DNA of 64,000 bases from Impatiens glandulifera (GCF_907164915.1 NC_061863.1:66393364-66457363); one strand, 5' to 3'. Positions 16,060 to 30,105 are shown, numbered from the stretch's first letter. The notes: generated by a model from the sequence alone, not told the origin. A program made the numbers and translations.

Positions 16060-16200
16060 GGCAGATGCGTGTGTATTTGGCAATGCAAGTTCGTGTTCAT
16101 GAGATTTCCAAGTTCGAAGAAAGTGAGGAGAGAGAAAGGGGAAGCGTGAAGAGAGAGAAGAGAAACCCAGTTGTTGGGTTTTGTGCCATTTATAACATAG
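16060..16200 (-). promoter_or_regulatory. 5' leader of the MAP70 gene
   Basis: Read on the minus strand this is C/T-rich (CTCTTCTCTCTCTTCACGC, around 16160), as expected for a plant leader, and it abuts the MAP70 start codon. Beyond it the sequence becomes AT-rich. Confidence 0.45.
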
Positions 16201-19200
16201 GGATTAGCAAAAAGGGTTTAGCCGTTTAGGCGGGATTTTAATGTTAATGAATTGAAGATTATTAAATCTCACTCAGTATATTCAACAGTAAATAAATACA
16301 TCGCATTTATAATAATGCATTCATTGTCTACTTTCTCTTTAATTTAATTTTAAAAAACGTTACTTTATTTATTATTATTATTATTATTAGGTTGACTTAA
16401 ATCTATTTAAATTTTAAAAAATAACATTTCAAATGGTTATCATAATTATACTTTACAAAAAAAAATAGTATTCAATACATGTCTTTAATTACTTTATTAC
16501 TCTTTTTCAGTAAAGAGAGAAAAAGTTTTACTCAATTTGAATTAATTATTTTATAATTTTGATTACAAATAAGCTAAAATAGTTTTTACTTTTAACCCTA
16601 GTAGTCACAAAAAGATAAAAAATAAATAAAAAAATTAACCACTGACTGAATTTGGAATCATGGAAATTATGTCCCAGCAATTTAAAATATCAACTGCTTT
16701 TTATTTTTTTTATTTTGTCCTGACAGCAAAGAATGTTTCATCAGGTCTAGTGCAAAGCCTATATTTGTCCTTCTTTTAATTATTTAAATTTAATATTGTA
16801 TTATTTCACAATATTTAAAAGAAGTTACTAAATTATTATAATAAACTTCATAATAAATTATATATGTAAATTAAAATAATATCATTTTTATTAAATGTAA
16901 AGTGATGGGCTCATTTTTTGAAAAAAATATCATTTTAAAAAATAACCTAAACAATGATAACAACAGTATTTCTAATTATGGAACATGAAACATTAATACA
17001 TGTATTGGACTATAGACCAGATGAAATATGTTATCTTGGTTATACGTTATCAAAATTAATCACTTTTGGAAGTTTCTTATTTAAATATAATTATCAAAAA
17101 CTATAAAGATTTAATTTTTTTTTTACAAGAAAGCAACATTACGTGTTGTATTAAATTGTGTGATAAATAAATAAAAGGGCTTTCAACGTTTTAATTTTTG
17201 TTGTGGCAGCAGACAAAAGAGGACCACTTTGACCTTTGCCAAACTGGGGAATTAAGTGCTTCTTAATTAACCTAATGTCGTATTTATGGAAATATAAATT
17301 TTGATTAAGAAAACGGAAATATAAATTTCTCTCTTGCTCTCTTTCCAAATAAATCAGATTAAGCTATAATTAATCCATAAAAAACTATGTTAATTATAGC
17401 AAATGGTACATTAATGATATGTGCTATCCTAAGTTGTAATACTTAATGAGTTAAAACTTATTAGGTCTTCATTAATCAAAAGTTGAAAATTTCCATTATT
17501 GTGGATTATTAATTTAACCATTTAATTATAATAATAGAATAAAAAAAATCAAAGTTAGCTTTGGATAAAAAATGAAAGTAATAAAATTTGAAACATAATA
17601 GAATAGTTTAAATAACCCAAAAAATATTTAAAATATAAAATATTTCATCCTCATTCTCACTTTAGAATTTAGATCATCTACTATCAATCATCTGCTATCA
17701 ACAACCTCGCTTAAGGTAAAATTGGAATAAATTTATTTTTTAATAAAAAAATCTATTTTGCCCCTCTATGCGAGAAAATAAGGGAACACGAGAATGTTGG
17801 TAACAGATTGTCCAATCTGCATCACTTTTCGTTAAACTATTGAAATAAGATTATGTTAACTTTTTAAATTAAAAAAAATAAAAATAAATAGGTGAGATTC
17901 ATTTTATTAGTTAATGGGTAAAGATAACTTTACTTTTTTAATACAATTGTAAGATAAATATTGTGTACACCTCTACTAAGATCATCTCCAATTTAAAAAC
18001 TCATTTTCAAACTCAAAATATAATGTCAATTAATAATAATTCATCTTCGACTCAAAAACTTGTTTTTAAACTCAAAAGAATATTCTTAGAATATTTTTTT
18101 CCACAAATTTTCTAACTTTTTAAATATTACTCTAATAATTTTTCAATTCATATCCATTATAGAAAATTATGATAAAATTAATTATAGATCAATCATTTAT
18201 AAATATAAAAAACAAATTAAACATCATTAATTTAGTAATCTTTTTTTTTTCAATTTCGTAGTTTGTAACTGATTATTAATTTTTATTTGTTCATTTGTGT
18301 GTTTTATTTTAATAAAAAAAAATATTTTGTTGTTGTTAATTTTTAGTTTTATAAATTTATGATATTTAAAACATATTAATAAAATATATAAAATAATAAT
18401 AAATTAAACATATAAAAAAATTATATAAACTAAAATTTAGTTATGTTTAACTTGGAATTATCAAATTAAAGTTTTATAATATATGTGTTTGTATTAGAGT
18501 GAAATGGATGAAAAATGCATAATAGGTTTGCAAATAATTGATTAAACCTAATTTGAGTATGCATGTTAGGAGAAGGTATAAAGTATTAAGAATATTACTT
18601 AGTTTAATAGAATGATTTCAATAAGAATATACTACATTCTTTATTCTAAAGATTAACCATCATAATGAGGTGATGGTTATAACAAATGAATATATTTAAT
18701 TAATTTTTAAGACCCAAAAACATAAATTTTATACACCCTAAAGTTATCTAATGCTACAAAATATCCCCTCCAAAAGTAATTTATCAAATTAAGTCCATGA
18801 TGATGATAAAATGCGGAAAATGAAAGCAAGAAGGATAGAGAATTATCTTTGGTGGGTGACTGGGTCTTGTTTGTTAATCTTATATATATGTATATATTAA
18901 ACAAAATATTTAAATCATAATCAAGATATTAAACTCTCTATTTAATTTCTATAAAACAAAATTGTTTTATTATATATTTTTAATCATAACGTATTCCTTT
19001 TCACTCTACTCATAATTCGTTTTTTATATTCTCAATCAAATAAAATTATTTAAAAATAATTTCAAATAACCCATAAACAAACAAGGCCTAAATAAGGACA
19101 AGACAAGAGCACATGCAGAGTGGGCTTTGGAGAGAGAGCACAAACGGTGCCTTAAGCAAGACAAATAGCCAGAATCTAACCACTTTTTTGGGGTCCTCCA

Positions 19201-20161
19201 TTTCCCATTTTTATTTATTTTTAAATTATTATTCAATATCCTATCTATTCTTTTTAATTAACTTATTATATATATTTCTTACCTAGTACATTATTTACAA
19301 CTTAAGATTTTTTCATTTTTATCTATTCAAATTTTATTTGTTTTGTTCTTCTATTACCATTTGTCATACATTAATATTAATTAAAAAATTATAATATAAC
19401 ATAATTTAATTCCTTACACACGAGTGTTTATACTTTGAAAGGTGCATTTGCAAAAAAAAAAAATAAAAAAATATTTAAGATTTTACCGATTTGGTATAGT
19501 TTGATGGAAATTCCTTCTCATGTTAAAAAGACTATAATAATGTTACATATTGGAATTGGCAAATGTAACCACTATATATATATATATATAAATATCTATC
19601 AAAATAAAGGAGCTTTGTTAACTTAACAACCAACAAACCATCCTTTAATCAATGGTTCTGATCAGTTCTCTCTCATATACATAACCTTAAAAATAATTTA
19701 TGATTGTTTGACTAAATCAAGGGTTTCTTTTTATGAGAGAAATAAGACAACATACCTTGATTCAAGGCTTTAATGTTACAAAAATCATAAATGAAAAGTA
19801 AAAAAAATAAATAATAATTACAGTTACTATAATCAATTTGTTAAGGTTTTGATGATATTATCACACAATAACAACAAAAAAAAGTAAAATTTATATATAT
19901 ATATTTTCATTAATCCCAAAATACACTATCAATATGAAACCAAATCAAAATAGCATAAGATTTCAATCAGAGACTAACAAAAATATTTAGACAACTAAAA
20001 CATTTTAATTGGGCAACCGCATTTTGGCACATGAAAATTCTTAGTACTATTAATACCTAGTTGCGACCCCTTATTGCAAACTAGATTGTTACATATTAAA
20101 CAACAACTAATCTAATTACAGCCCCCTTCAAGAAGGAAGAACCCATGATTATTTCTTATTC
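16201..20161. other. AT-rich intergenic region between MAP70 and TGA genes
   Basis: No supported gene. A half MITE end (AAATAACCCATAAACAAACAAGGCCTAA, split over about 19064-19091) matches the inner and outer end of the Harbinger-like MITE at 51267, but the other terminus is not found. A (TA)n tract lies at about 19574-19590. The last hundred or so bases should be the 3' untranslated region of the TGA gene. Confidence 0.5.
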
Positions 20162-22561
20162 TCATTCTCTGGGTCGAGCAAGCCAAAGAGAGCTGAGAGC
20201 TCTAAGTCGAGAAAAATAATCATTGATCGTGAGAAGGGCTCGAGCCGACTGTCTAGTTGTCAATATCCGATGCATGTGTTGAAGAGTATGTTGTCGCAAG
20301 TTATCTGCCTGAAGTGCGAATCCTTCGAGTGTCCCTAACTTTCCCATAGCCATCGCCATTTGGCCCATGTAATTAGCCACGTTTCCATTCGACCCCGATG
20401 ACTGAGAACCGTTTGCTAGTGTTTCAGACAGTGATTGTTGTAGTGCTTCCATACCCTGAGAGAGCGCCTCCTCTGCCTGTTGCGATGATTGCTGCAAATT
20501 GTAGATTCCCATTAGTTGTTGCTCCGTTAGAGGCTCTAGTTGACCCGCGAGAAGCTGCATGTGTACATTTATCATCAAAACTGTAAACTTTGAATTGAAT
20601 AAAAGGGCCTGCTTGAATAATAGCTAGTGAACCCAAACACACCTTTAGGAGTTCGGATGGACGGAAACCTCCAATCCACATAAAGCACCTTTCTGCAGGT
20701 GTTTTCCACATTCCCGATAAGATGTGGAAAACATCTGACTTGACTGCGCTAGATTTAAGTCGAAAAACATCTTCAAAATGTGTGATGACACTGTCCACAA
20801 TTGTGCAAAGTTCATTGTCGCTTGCGTGAGAATTAATAGCAGCTCGCAGTTCATTTATTTGTCGGTTTTGCTCTTCCAACCACCTTGTATATTCTGCATC
20901 AAAAGCTAAAGCCCCACCTACAATTTAAATATAAGAATCTAATTAGTAAAACCACAATTGAGCTAATAAACAACCATTATGAGCATACCATTTCCACTTG
21001 TTACGTGAGATTGATCACTCCCCGAACTTGAAATGAATATTCCCTTTAAATAAAGGCGAAAGTAGTGAGCAATTATGGTAAAAAATAAAAGAAAATAAAA
21101 CATCATGATCCATAAATTAACCTGTTGGCGAGCTTTCTGGAGCTCTTGCTCGAGTTGAGTCAGCTTGAGTCGACTGCTCTCCAGTTGCTGGACGTAGGCC
21201 TGTTATGTAATTGACGATATTCATCACTTTCCATTTTCTATTACCCTTTTTTTAGAAAAAATAATAATCCTTTGACCATTCGACCATTTAAGATTTTTAG
21301 ATTTTCTATTATTCAGCATAGCCGTAACATATGTTGTTGGATTACTATTTACCTTTTTCCTTAATCGACTCTTCCTAGCAGCTTCACGGTTTTGAGCAAG
21401 CCTTCTTAATGACTGAAGATAGACATTCATTGCAAAGATGAGTTAGATTTTGTGATCCTGGAGACTAGGTTCCAAAGTGCCACTCAAAGAAGACACGTTA
21501 CAGCCGAATTAATAGTATTAGGGTTATTATATTAATGATCCTAATAAATAACAATAATCATTGGCCCAAGAGCTAGAACAACTGATCACCTTCTGATCCG
21601 ACACTTTATCCCCCTTTGACCTATCGCTCGACGCAGATTGAACCATATCCAACTACAAAAAAAATATATATATATATATAGCAGGTGAAGAATATGCAAA
21701 CAATTTGATTTCATTTTCAAATCAAGCAAGAGCATTTTGAAAAAAGAGAAAAAGATCACCTGTTGAATTCTCTCATCTGTATCTGCGTCGGAAGAAATAT
21801 CAGTTCGGGGGCTAGAAACAGAATCCCTTCCGTTTTCGTAAGTTCCCAAGAATGTTGATGAAGAACCTATGTTGTTGGGCAACTGCAATACCAAAACCAC
21901 ACATTTTTCGGAATGTAACATCATATTGTATTGAGGAAAAATAAAATGAAATAAATCACCTTAGTCAATGATGCAAATTGGAAATCTGAACCTCCTCCTC
22001 CTTGATTATAAGCTGTTAGCTGGGAGGAGATGGGATCTGAAAATCGATTAAAAAGAGTTTGAATATGCAAAATATAACCAATTCTGAGATAAAATAGTCA
22101 AAAGACATTTACATACTTGTTCTAATATTAGTATAACCATTGAGAGATTCTTCCTCGAGTATTCCAAAGTCAGAAGAAAGCCTACAAGGTTGAGATTCAT
22201 TCCCCCCATCTGCAATCCTTCTAAAAGAAAAACACACACAAATTCATTTTGAACTAACTAAATAACTTGCTTCATAAAACATTAAACAACATGACATGAA
22301 ATGTTCCTGTCAGCGAGAATGAACAAACTGATGAAACAGATTCAAATACCAGGTTTTATCAAGTTAGCCTTCTTTCCTACTCATTCAAATTTGTGTAAAA
22401 CATCATGATATGACAGCAAACTCGAGAGCAAAAACTAATTCAATTGACAAAAGAAGGAAAAAGAGTTATTACATGGGATTTGAAGTTGGCGTAAAGCTCG
22501 GCATCACTGCAGATATTCTTTTACCATCTTTGGAAACAAGATTGATTGATGAACTACCCAT
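20162..22561 (-). CDS. TGA-class bZIP transcription factor (clade II-like, long N terminus)
   Basis: Ten minus-strand exons join in frame: 22561-22473, 22220-22117, 22036-21960, 21882-21760, 21652-21590, 21412-21353, 21199-21122, 21043-20989, 20917-20643, 20554-20162 (1317 nt, 438 aa). TGA factors bind TGACG (as-1) elements; clade II members work with NPR1-type co-activators in salicylate and stress responses. The basic region is NREAARKSRLRKK (about 160-172), followed by a short leucine zipper and the DOG1-type domain (WLEEQNRQINEL onward). The C terminus RALSSLWLARPRE is typical. The N-terminal 150 residues include SPRTDISSDADTDE, as in TGA2.1-type proteins. The first exon, MGSSSINLV with an AT|GTAATA donor, was chosen by phase and similarity to TGA2.1 starts; an ATG at 22911-22913 does not join in frame. 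Confidence 0.9.
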
Positions 22562-22960
22562 AAACCACGAAATCTCAGCTCAGTTCCTTGAAAGAAAAAC
22601 AAACAAACCAGAAATGAAAGGCAGTTTTATCATTCATTCATTCATTCATTCATGTGACCTACCAAAATCAGGGGAAATAAAAACTGAAATAAATGGAATG
22701 AAATGCAAAAACCCACAAAACCCTTTTGGTCAAATGAAACAAGGATGGGGTGAGGCGAAGAAGCGGCAGGATCATGGAAAGTACGAAAAGAGAAAACGAC
22801 ATACTTTCACAGTGAGTCATCCATTCGGTGGTGGTGTCTCTACTGCTTTGATTCGGCAGCTGGGGTGGGGAGAAAGCAATTCCTGGAGGCACCCAAACTA
22901 TCTCACCGCCCAATAAAAAAACTCCACTCTTTTTTAACAGATGTTTTCAATCCCGACTTT
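22562..22960 (-). promoter_or_regulatory. probable 5' leader and proximal promoter of the TGA gene
   Basis: Less AT-rich than the flanks, with a (TTCA/TGAA)n microsatellite at about 22629-22653. It carries open frames on both strands that match no family I know and that do not splice into the TGA frame. I read it as leader and promoter, perhaps with an intron in the leader. Confidence 0.4.
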
Positions 22961-25900
22961 GACTTTTACTCCAGGATAAAAATAAATATACACTGTCAAA
23001 AAGAAACCGCTCCACATTTTTGTCAAATTCCTTCATCTATTTTACCACACTTAATAATAATCAATACCCAACCGTCTCCAAAATTAATCCATTCAGTCAA
23101 ATCCATTTTTTATATGTTCACTCGTTTTGACTAGTGTAGGAACCCACTAACTAAAACAACAGTCATTTTTATATAAAAATAGTAACTATATTTACTTTAG
23201 AGTTTTTACAAATATTTGATCATAATTAAATATTTTTTTTATTAATTAAATCACTCAATTTATTAATTAAATATTATTTATTATAAAAAAATACATTATT
23301 TTATCATTGACCAGATTTAAAAACACTCCTAATGAAACTGAATTTAAATAACAAATATCATTAAATTAATTAATATATACAGAATTAAAATATTTTTCAA
23401 AATATTTTTTTTAACCAAAATCCAGATTTAGTCTCGGATATGTTCAACAAGGAGTCATACACCGGGTGGGTGGGTGGGTAGGCTGTAAGCCAATGTATTT
23501 TTCATTTTATATATATATATTTATAAAATAATTTTTTAAAAGTTATATATATTAAAAAATATATATGTTTTTTTGTGATGATAAACTTTTTTTAGTAATA
23601 GAATTAAAAAAACTAAAATTGAATTTCATATTTTAGTGACGTAACAGTAAAACTTTGTTTACTTAGTTCAACTTTAAATATTCAAACTAATTTTAAATTA
23701 CTTTAAAAATATTTATAAATTAGTTGAAAATGTTTTCTATAAGATTTCAGTGAACAAAAAAAATACATTATTTGAGATCACAACTCAACATTATAAAATT
23801 TATGTTTCTGGTAATGAAAATTTCAAAATATGTCTTTCATCAATTAATTGTGTCGCAAATTAGTTAAAATAAATAAGTCAAAAATTTGAAATTTTATCGA
23901 TAGATTGATTCGACTTATTTTGACTTTATCAGTTTCTACCACCACTGCAACAGAAAATTTATTTTCAATTATGAAACATTTAAAAAAATGTTAACAGAAT
24001 ACGATGTTAGAAATATTTATAGTAAAATAATGATTTATATTAAACGAGAGTTTATTAAATATATTCATTTAGATTCTATAATATATTAATTTTATTTTCT
24101 AAAGAATATAAGTTACAACTTAAATAATATCTAAAAGTTTATTAAATTTTAATTTTCTTTTGTCTTGTTTTACATTCTTAATAATATGAGATAAAATTTT
24201 AAAGATATAAATTTATTATTTAAATCGGGTATTTCCGTCATTTTGTAAATTTTGTATTTTATTTTATTTTAGAAAGGGTAATTGTGGATAGTTCGATTAA
24301 TATGTTTAATACCGTAATATTGTAATATTGTAATACATATAATCTATATAGCCAATAAAAAACAAATAATTTATGAATTCTACGTTGGATATATGCATTT
24401 TCAAATTTTATTATTATATATTAATATATTTTAAGTATTTTAAAAAAGTAATATCTCTTCTAACATTTTTTTCAATAATATGAGTTTATTAATAAGACCT
24501 TATTCCATTATGATACTAATTTCTTTATTTTTATAAATATTAAACAAATAATGATAACATGTGTAATTTAAAATCTCTCACTAGATTAAATATTTAGAAA
24601 GTTCTATTATTTTTTTTGTTAAAGCATATCTATTTTTATTATTTCTGATCAACAGGTAAAATTAATTGAACCAATGTTCTTAGTAAATTAAAAGATGGTT
24701 GATATATAAAAAATCAATATGAATTGATTGTGCATTTTGATATAAAAACTGATTGATTCTCTTGTTCTCAAGCTTAAATGTTACATTCCTTTGCTCCATA
24801 ATGGATTTAGCTGCATTTTGGCAAATATATAAGTGAAATGAGTTAATAGTTTGAACTGACATTAGTTTAAAATTAATAAATATGTCTATTTTAAATGGTA
24901 TACACCTACTTGGCATAAGACATTGATTTTTTTTTCTTTTGAGAATATAATTTTGTCTTTAAAAAAGTGATATCTTGTGATATTATTGAAGTTTTTTTTT
25001 CTCATGAGTCCATAATTATCTTAAAATAATGGTATATTTTAACTAAAATTGTATAGTTAAAAATCATATTAAAGTACATTTTAAAACAAGATCTCTTACA
25101 AAGAAAAACAAATTTAAATGTGTATTTTGATTGAGTGTTCCAATAATTTTTGGAATATTGACTGTATGTAAAATAAAGTTGAGAGAAGGTGTCATGGCGA
25201 AAGGGGCGAAAGGACCAATAACAAAAAAGTCAAACTAATTTTATAATATATTATGTCAATGTTACAAAAGTTTAATTAACATGATGTCTACATTTAAATT
25301 TAATAATTAGCTCCATTCAAAAAGTAAGAAAGGATATAAATATATTAAAATATATAGAGTTATGAGATCATATTCTAACTATTCCATTTCATTTTTGTTA
25401 ATCAATGTTATAACAAAATTAAGTTAAGAGGTGTCACCAACTAACTCACCATAAATGATGATTCTATTTAATTTTTAATTTTTTAAATATATTTATATAT
25501 CTGAATTTATTAATATACAAATTAAGTAATAAATAGAGCAAATATGTATTTTGAGAATCATACTATAATAAATTATATATTAAATTAAGCAAACATGTCA
25601 CCTTCAGATATATAATAAGTTCAAAATGTCTATATATTGTACTATATTGCAATGGATGACTAAATATATTTTTTTTTAATGAAAATGTCACATTCATATA
25701 TATATATATATAATTATAATGCATGACTAATAAAAATCATATAGTTTATTTATTTATTTATTTAATATGGGATGTCAACATTGACTCTTACCACCACGAC
25801 ATACATTTCAACTTAAAATGTTACAAGTAATAATTCAACATTAATATTTGTTTTATTAAAAACTATTATTGATAAGTAAGTTAACGTAATGAATTAAAAA

Positions 25901-27624
25901 AAAAAAATAGAAACTTAAATATAATAATAAATATGAACTTTAAACAAATACAAGTGCAACTTAATTAATAAAAAATATAAGATCTAGTACTATTAACTAT
26001 TTACCTGGAGATTGTGAACTTTGATAAAAAAAAATTACAAATCCTAAATCTCCTTATCTCTAGTTTATTTTTTTTTTTCACAAATTCATTCACTATTTGT
26101 TTAAATAATAAATGTGCACCAGCAAATTGGATGCGAATTTTATTATATAATGTTTAATTTTTTTACTTTAATTTATAAAGTTATCATTTTATAATATAAA
26201 AATTAACATGACTTTTATTTCGATTGATACGTCTTAAGTGAGAATGATTTAAAAGGTATTGTTATGTAATAATAATATTTAAAAAATATATGAATAAATA
26301 ATATTCTAATTAATAATTAAGTAACGAAATTAATAGAATGATAAATAATTTTGTTAATTTATCTAAATAAACTAAAACAAACAAGACAATTCCAAATTCC
26401 AACTAGAAAATGCTCTTCATAGTATAATTAGTATGCTATATTAAAGGATGGGTAAATGGTTTATATATGAAAATGTCACAATTTTTTTTTTTTGATAAAT
26501 GCTCATTAAAACTTGAACATATGAATTTGCATAAACCAAATAAATTAGTATTCCTTAATAAGATTTTGTATTTTAAACTGAAAAGGAAGATTCATTTAAT
26601 TATTATAAAGAATAATATATATTTGTTACCAAAATCTTTTAAATATAAATGTTTATATATTAATAAAGTTTTCAAATAAATATAATACTAATTCAACTAT
26701 GATAATTAAACAATGTACGTAGTTAGAACATAAGTCATAATCGGGACAATTCATCTCATCCATATAACCACACTTTATTTATTCAACTTTAAATATCAAT
26801 ATTTAATTTAATTATTTGAATCTCATCCTTTATATATATATAGAGAGAGAGATCTCGTATTGGGATTCTTGGGAATTTTATATTCACACTTTCCAAAAAG
26901 AAAATATTCAAAGTTAGATTCAGTGATCCATGGCATTTATGTGGTCAATAATGGCGTATCATTAAGGGACTTGTTTGTTTACAATTAATTTTTAACAAAG
27001 CACTTTTTTCTTTCTAAAATGAACAAATTTACATATTTTGAAATTACTTTAATGAAGTGATTATTCTTTTAACTCAAAACCTTATTGGATGAGTGGTTAT
27101 TTGGTTTAAATTAATAAAGTTTATCTCATTATCAATTACTTAATCCATTAAATATTTAAATAATTAATTAAACTATGTTTAGTTAATTTTTTATAATATT
27201 TCAAAATATAAATATAGAAGCTTTTTTTAAGTAATTATTTGAAAAGAAAAAATACTACATCAAACAAGCTACAATTTGACTGACTATGAAACTAATTATA
27301 TATTATTTTACTAATTATTCTCAAGACTTGGTTTTCCCAAATATCACTAAATTCAAACCAAACAACCTAATTATATCACATATTTTTTTTAAGAAAAAAA
27401 CTTTCTATTTCAAGTTAAAATAAAGACAAAAATGTATGAAAATGGCTTATTTGATAAATATATACGAGGAAAAAAACTATAAAAATGGTATTTTGTGGTT
27501 TGTATGTGTGAGTTATGTTATTTTAATGAGTATCTATCCAAAATCATATTACACAATTATTTAATTAATAATTGTAACTTATTATATATTTTATAGATAA
27601 TAATAATTGAGTTTTAAAACACAA
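22961..27624. other. AT-rich intergenic region
   Basis: No gene or recognisable exon on either strand. The notable item is the G-quadruplex motif at 23464-23478, listed separately. Several (TA)n tracts occur (for example about 23510-23522, 25696-25712 and 26831-26842). Confidence 0.55.
23464..23478 (+). promoter_or_regulatory. perfect four-tract G-quadruplex motif
   Basis: Four GGG tracts are separated by single T bases, the loop arrangement known to give the most stable parallel quadruplexes. It lies about 0.9 kb upstream of the TGA start codon, with the G-rich strand being the TGA template strand. A regulatory role is inference. Confidence 0.7.
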
Positions 27625-27696
27625 GTCGTTGTAGTATAGTGGTAAGTATTCCCGCCTGTCACGCGGGTGACCCGGGTTCGATCCCCGGCAACGGCG
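27625..27696 (+). tRNA. tRNA-Asp (anticodon GTC)
   Basis: A 72-nt cloverleaf. The acceptor arms GTCGTTG and CAACGGC pair with one G-U. The anticodon stem CCCGC/GCGGG encloses CTGTCAC, giving anticodon GTC. The T arm contains GGTTCGATCCC, the pol III B box. The discriminator is G. A T run just downstream (TTATTTTTTGG) can act as pol III terminator. The form is nuclear, without an encoded CCA. Confidence 0.97.
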
Positions 27697-28134
27697 TTAT
27701 TTTTTGGTTTTAATGCAGTCTTTCTTTCAGTTCTAGGTAACTTCTCATATGTCTATCCATTCTTCAATAATTTTATATTTAGTTATCAAACACCTTTTAG
27801 ATGAGTGAGCATATATATATATACAGTTATTTTACAAGCTTATATGTGTATTCTAAGCTTATTACTCAAGTGTTTATACAATAAAGATGTTCCCATTAGG
27901 GAGATGTACAAATTATCAATGTTTGATTGCTTCTTAATCCTACTTCAATTGAGCTATCATTGGAAATGTGGTAATGAGTCATCAATGCAATTTGGAGAAA
28001 GAGATAAAATTGTATTGATAATAACCACATCCATTAGATCAGTTTCAAACACCAACATTACATTGCTAACAGTTTATTTTTAATTGTCATTGAAGTTTTT
28101 TTCCATTGTTTGAGAAAAAAAATAAAAAGATATT
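27697..28134. other. spacer between the two tRNA genes
   Basis: Contains pol III terminator T runs for both tRNAs at its edges. A 92-codon frame at 27805-28083 (+) is rich in Leu, Ile and Tyr, matches no family I know, and is probably chance. Confidence 0.4.
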
Positions 28135-28205
28135 TGCACCAGCCGGGAATTGAACCCGGGTCTGTACCGTGGCAGGGTACTATTCTACCACTAGACCACT
28201 GGTGC
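28135..28205 (-). tRNA. tRNA-Gly (anticodon GCC)
   Basis: A 71-nt cloverleaf on the minus strand. GCACCAG pairs with CTGGTGC. The anticodon stem GTACC/GGTAC encloses CTGCCAC, giving GCC. The A box TGGTCTAGTGG and B box GGTTCAATTCC are both intact. The discriminator is A, and a T-rich stretch follows the 3' end. Confidence 0.97.
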
Positions 28206-30105
28206 TTTTGTTTAAATTTCTATCTATTTATTTATTTGTACTTAATACTAAGGCATGCTGGGTGCATGGTTTGAAATTGTTTGGTATGAGCTTATTTAAA
28301 AACATAGTTAGAAAAAAAATTAATAAAGAGTAATAATTTTGATAAGGTAATAATTTGTTTTAGTAAAAATATAAAATAAGTATTTTTATCTATAACTAAA
28401 ATAATTAATAATAATTTAAAGGGGGCATAAACGGATCTTCCTTTGTAAAATATATGATATTTTAATTAATTAAGTATTTTTTTTTTAACTAATATCAAAT
28501 TATATCTCATTGTCAAATTAAGACAAACTCTTATCATAACCTTGACTCTTGAAGTTAAATTTAGGCACACATAATTGATCTATATATGCTAAAAAACATA
28601 AATTATATGTTCCACATCTAAGTTTATTTAAGTTGGAGGTGATTATTTCATTAAAATAAAACTCTCATAATTTGACAAGTATCATATATACAGTTTGTTA
28701 AAGAAAATGTTTTAGCTAAAATTTGTAACAGTTGCAGCTCATGAGGTATAAAATAAATTTATTTTTGGAAAACATATTTTATACTTTTTGACATGTAAGG
28801 TTAATTTAACATCTAACATGTTACCTTATTTGTGATAGAAATAATAAAACATAATCTAAATAAAGTTTAATATGTGCCATAGATAATTTGTTATATGGAT
28901 AGTAGACCTGTGGTTGTGCCTTATTATTAATATTATTATTATTATTATTATTATTAGTGTTGTTGTTGACTCTTGACTCTCCAAGTGTTCAAAAGACGGA
29001 AGCTGTTTATTTTTATACCCATATTTTTGTCCTATTCACATGGATGGAAGGATCTTTATTTTTTTTTCAAATATCTTTTAATATATATATTTTTTAATTT
29101 CAGGAAAATTTGGTAGAGTAATAAATATTGAGTGACAAATAAATTTAAGAACAATCCTCCTAAAAAAGATAAAAAAACTACTTAAAGCTTGAGTCTTGTT
29201 TGTCTAGTAATCATTTTAAAAGAATTATTTAATAGAATTGATTAAAAAAGTAGGAATATTTTAAGAAGAGTAAATATTTTTTTATTATATTCTGACCTCA
29301 CGGCTGACGAAGATCTTGAGTATCTATTTTATTTATTTTTATTAGATCATTATATTCGAAAAACAAAAACATCTATAAAATAATAATTTTAAATTAATTT
29401 ACATTAAAATGAAGTAAATAATTATTTTTATAACATAATATTTATAAAATCTCTTATAAGAAACAGATTAATAAATAATAATTGTGATATTGTAAGAAAA
29501 TACCTAAAATATCTCTTTTTTTGTTGTTAAAATATCTCAAACTTTCAGTTTGAAGTTTCAACTATTATTATAATATAATTAAATAAGATCCTTTATTAAT
29601 GACGTTCACTTAAACTCATTATTAATAATATTTTATCCTTGAGAGTTGAGATTAACAAGTTAAATAAAAAATTGAGTTAGTAAAATAGAATTAATTAATA
29701 GTGAGTAATCGAACGGTCTGAAATTGTTGTTCATCATTATCATCATGATCATGATGGATTGTTGCGATCTAAATCATGCGTTGACTTGCAATCGAACGGT
29801 GAATATGGGGGGATGTAGAGTAAAGTGAGTATACTGCGAGACAGAGAATAAGTTACTCTTTGCTCGAATCATCGGCGAAGAAGTAGACATCAGACAGACA
29901 GACGAGGGCGGGTGGTTATTGAGGTCTTTCTCCTTCATATATTTTTGTTTATCCTCAAATCCCATTTCTTTCCTTATTCTCCACACGATCCTCACCACTC
30001 TCATCTCTCAAGCCGAGCAAAGATATTCATATATTTTATGTACGGGGAGGAGGGATTCTTGAAAAGACCTTTAATTTGATCGAATTTGGTGTTACTGATC
30101 AAACC
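28206..30105. other. intergenic region with the glutamate synthase promoter and leader
   Basis: The left part is AT-rich with an (ATT)n run at about 28930-28957. From about 29880 the sequence becomes C/T-rich and reads as the 5' leader of the glutamate synthase gene. A perfect 16-bp palindrome CATCATGATCATGATG sits at 29741-29756. A 76-codon minus-strand frame at 29774-30004 overlies the leader and looks like a by-product of its composition. Confidence 0.45.

Noticed and set aside
17151..17348. 65-codon minus frame with a GKGQSGPLLSAATTK segment
   Set aside because: Only a short stretch looks protein-like, no splice partners are found, and the rest is AT-driven.
22410..22916. 168-codon plus frame antisense to the TGA first exon and leader
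   Set aside because: It overlaps the antisense of the true first coding exon (22473-22561) and its leader; no domain is recognisable, and the microsatellite supplies part of the length.
27805..28083. 92-codon plus frame between the two tRNA genes
   Set aside because: Composition is hydrophobic and AT-driven, there is no family motif, and it is flanked by pol III genes with no promoter sign.
29774..30004. 76-codon minus frame over the glutamate synthase leader
   Set aside because: It mirrors a C/T-rich leader and has no homology signal.
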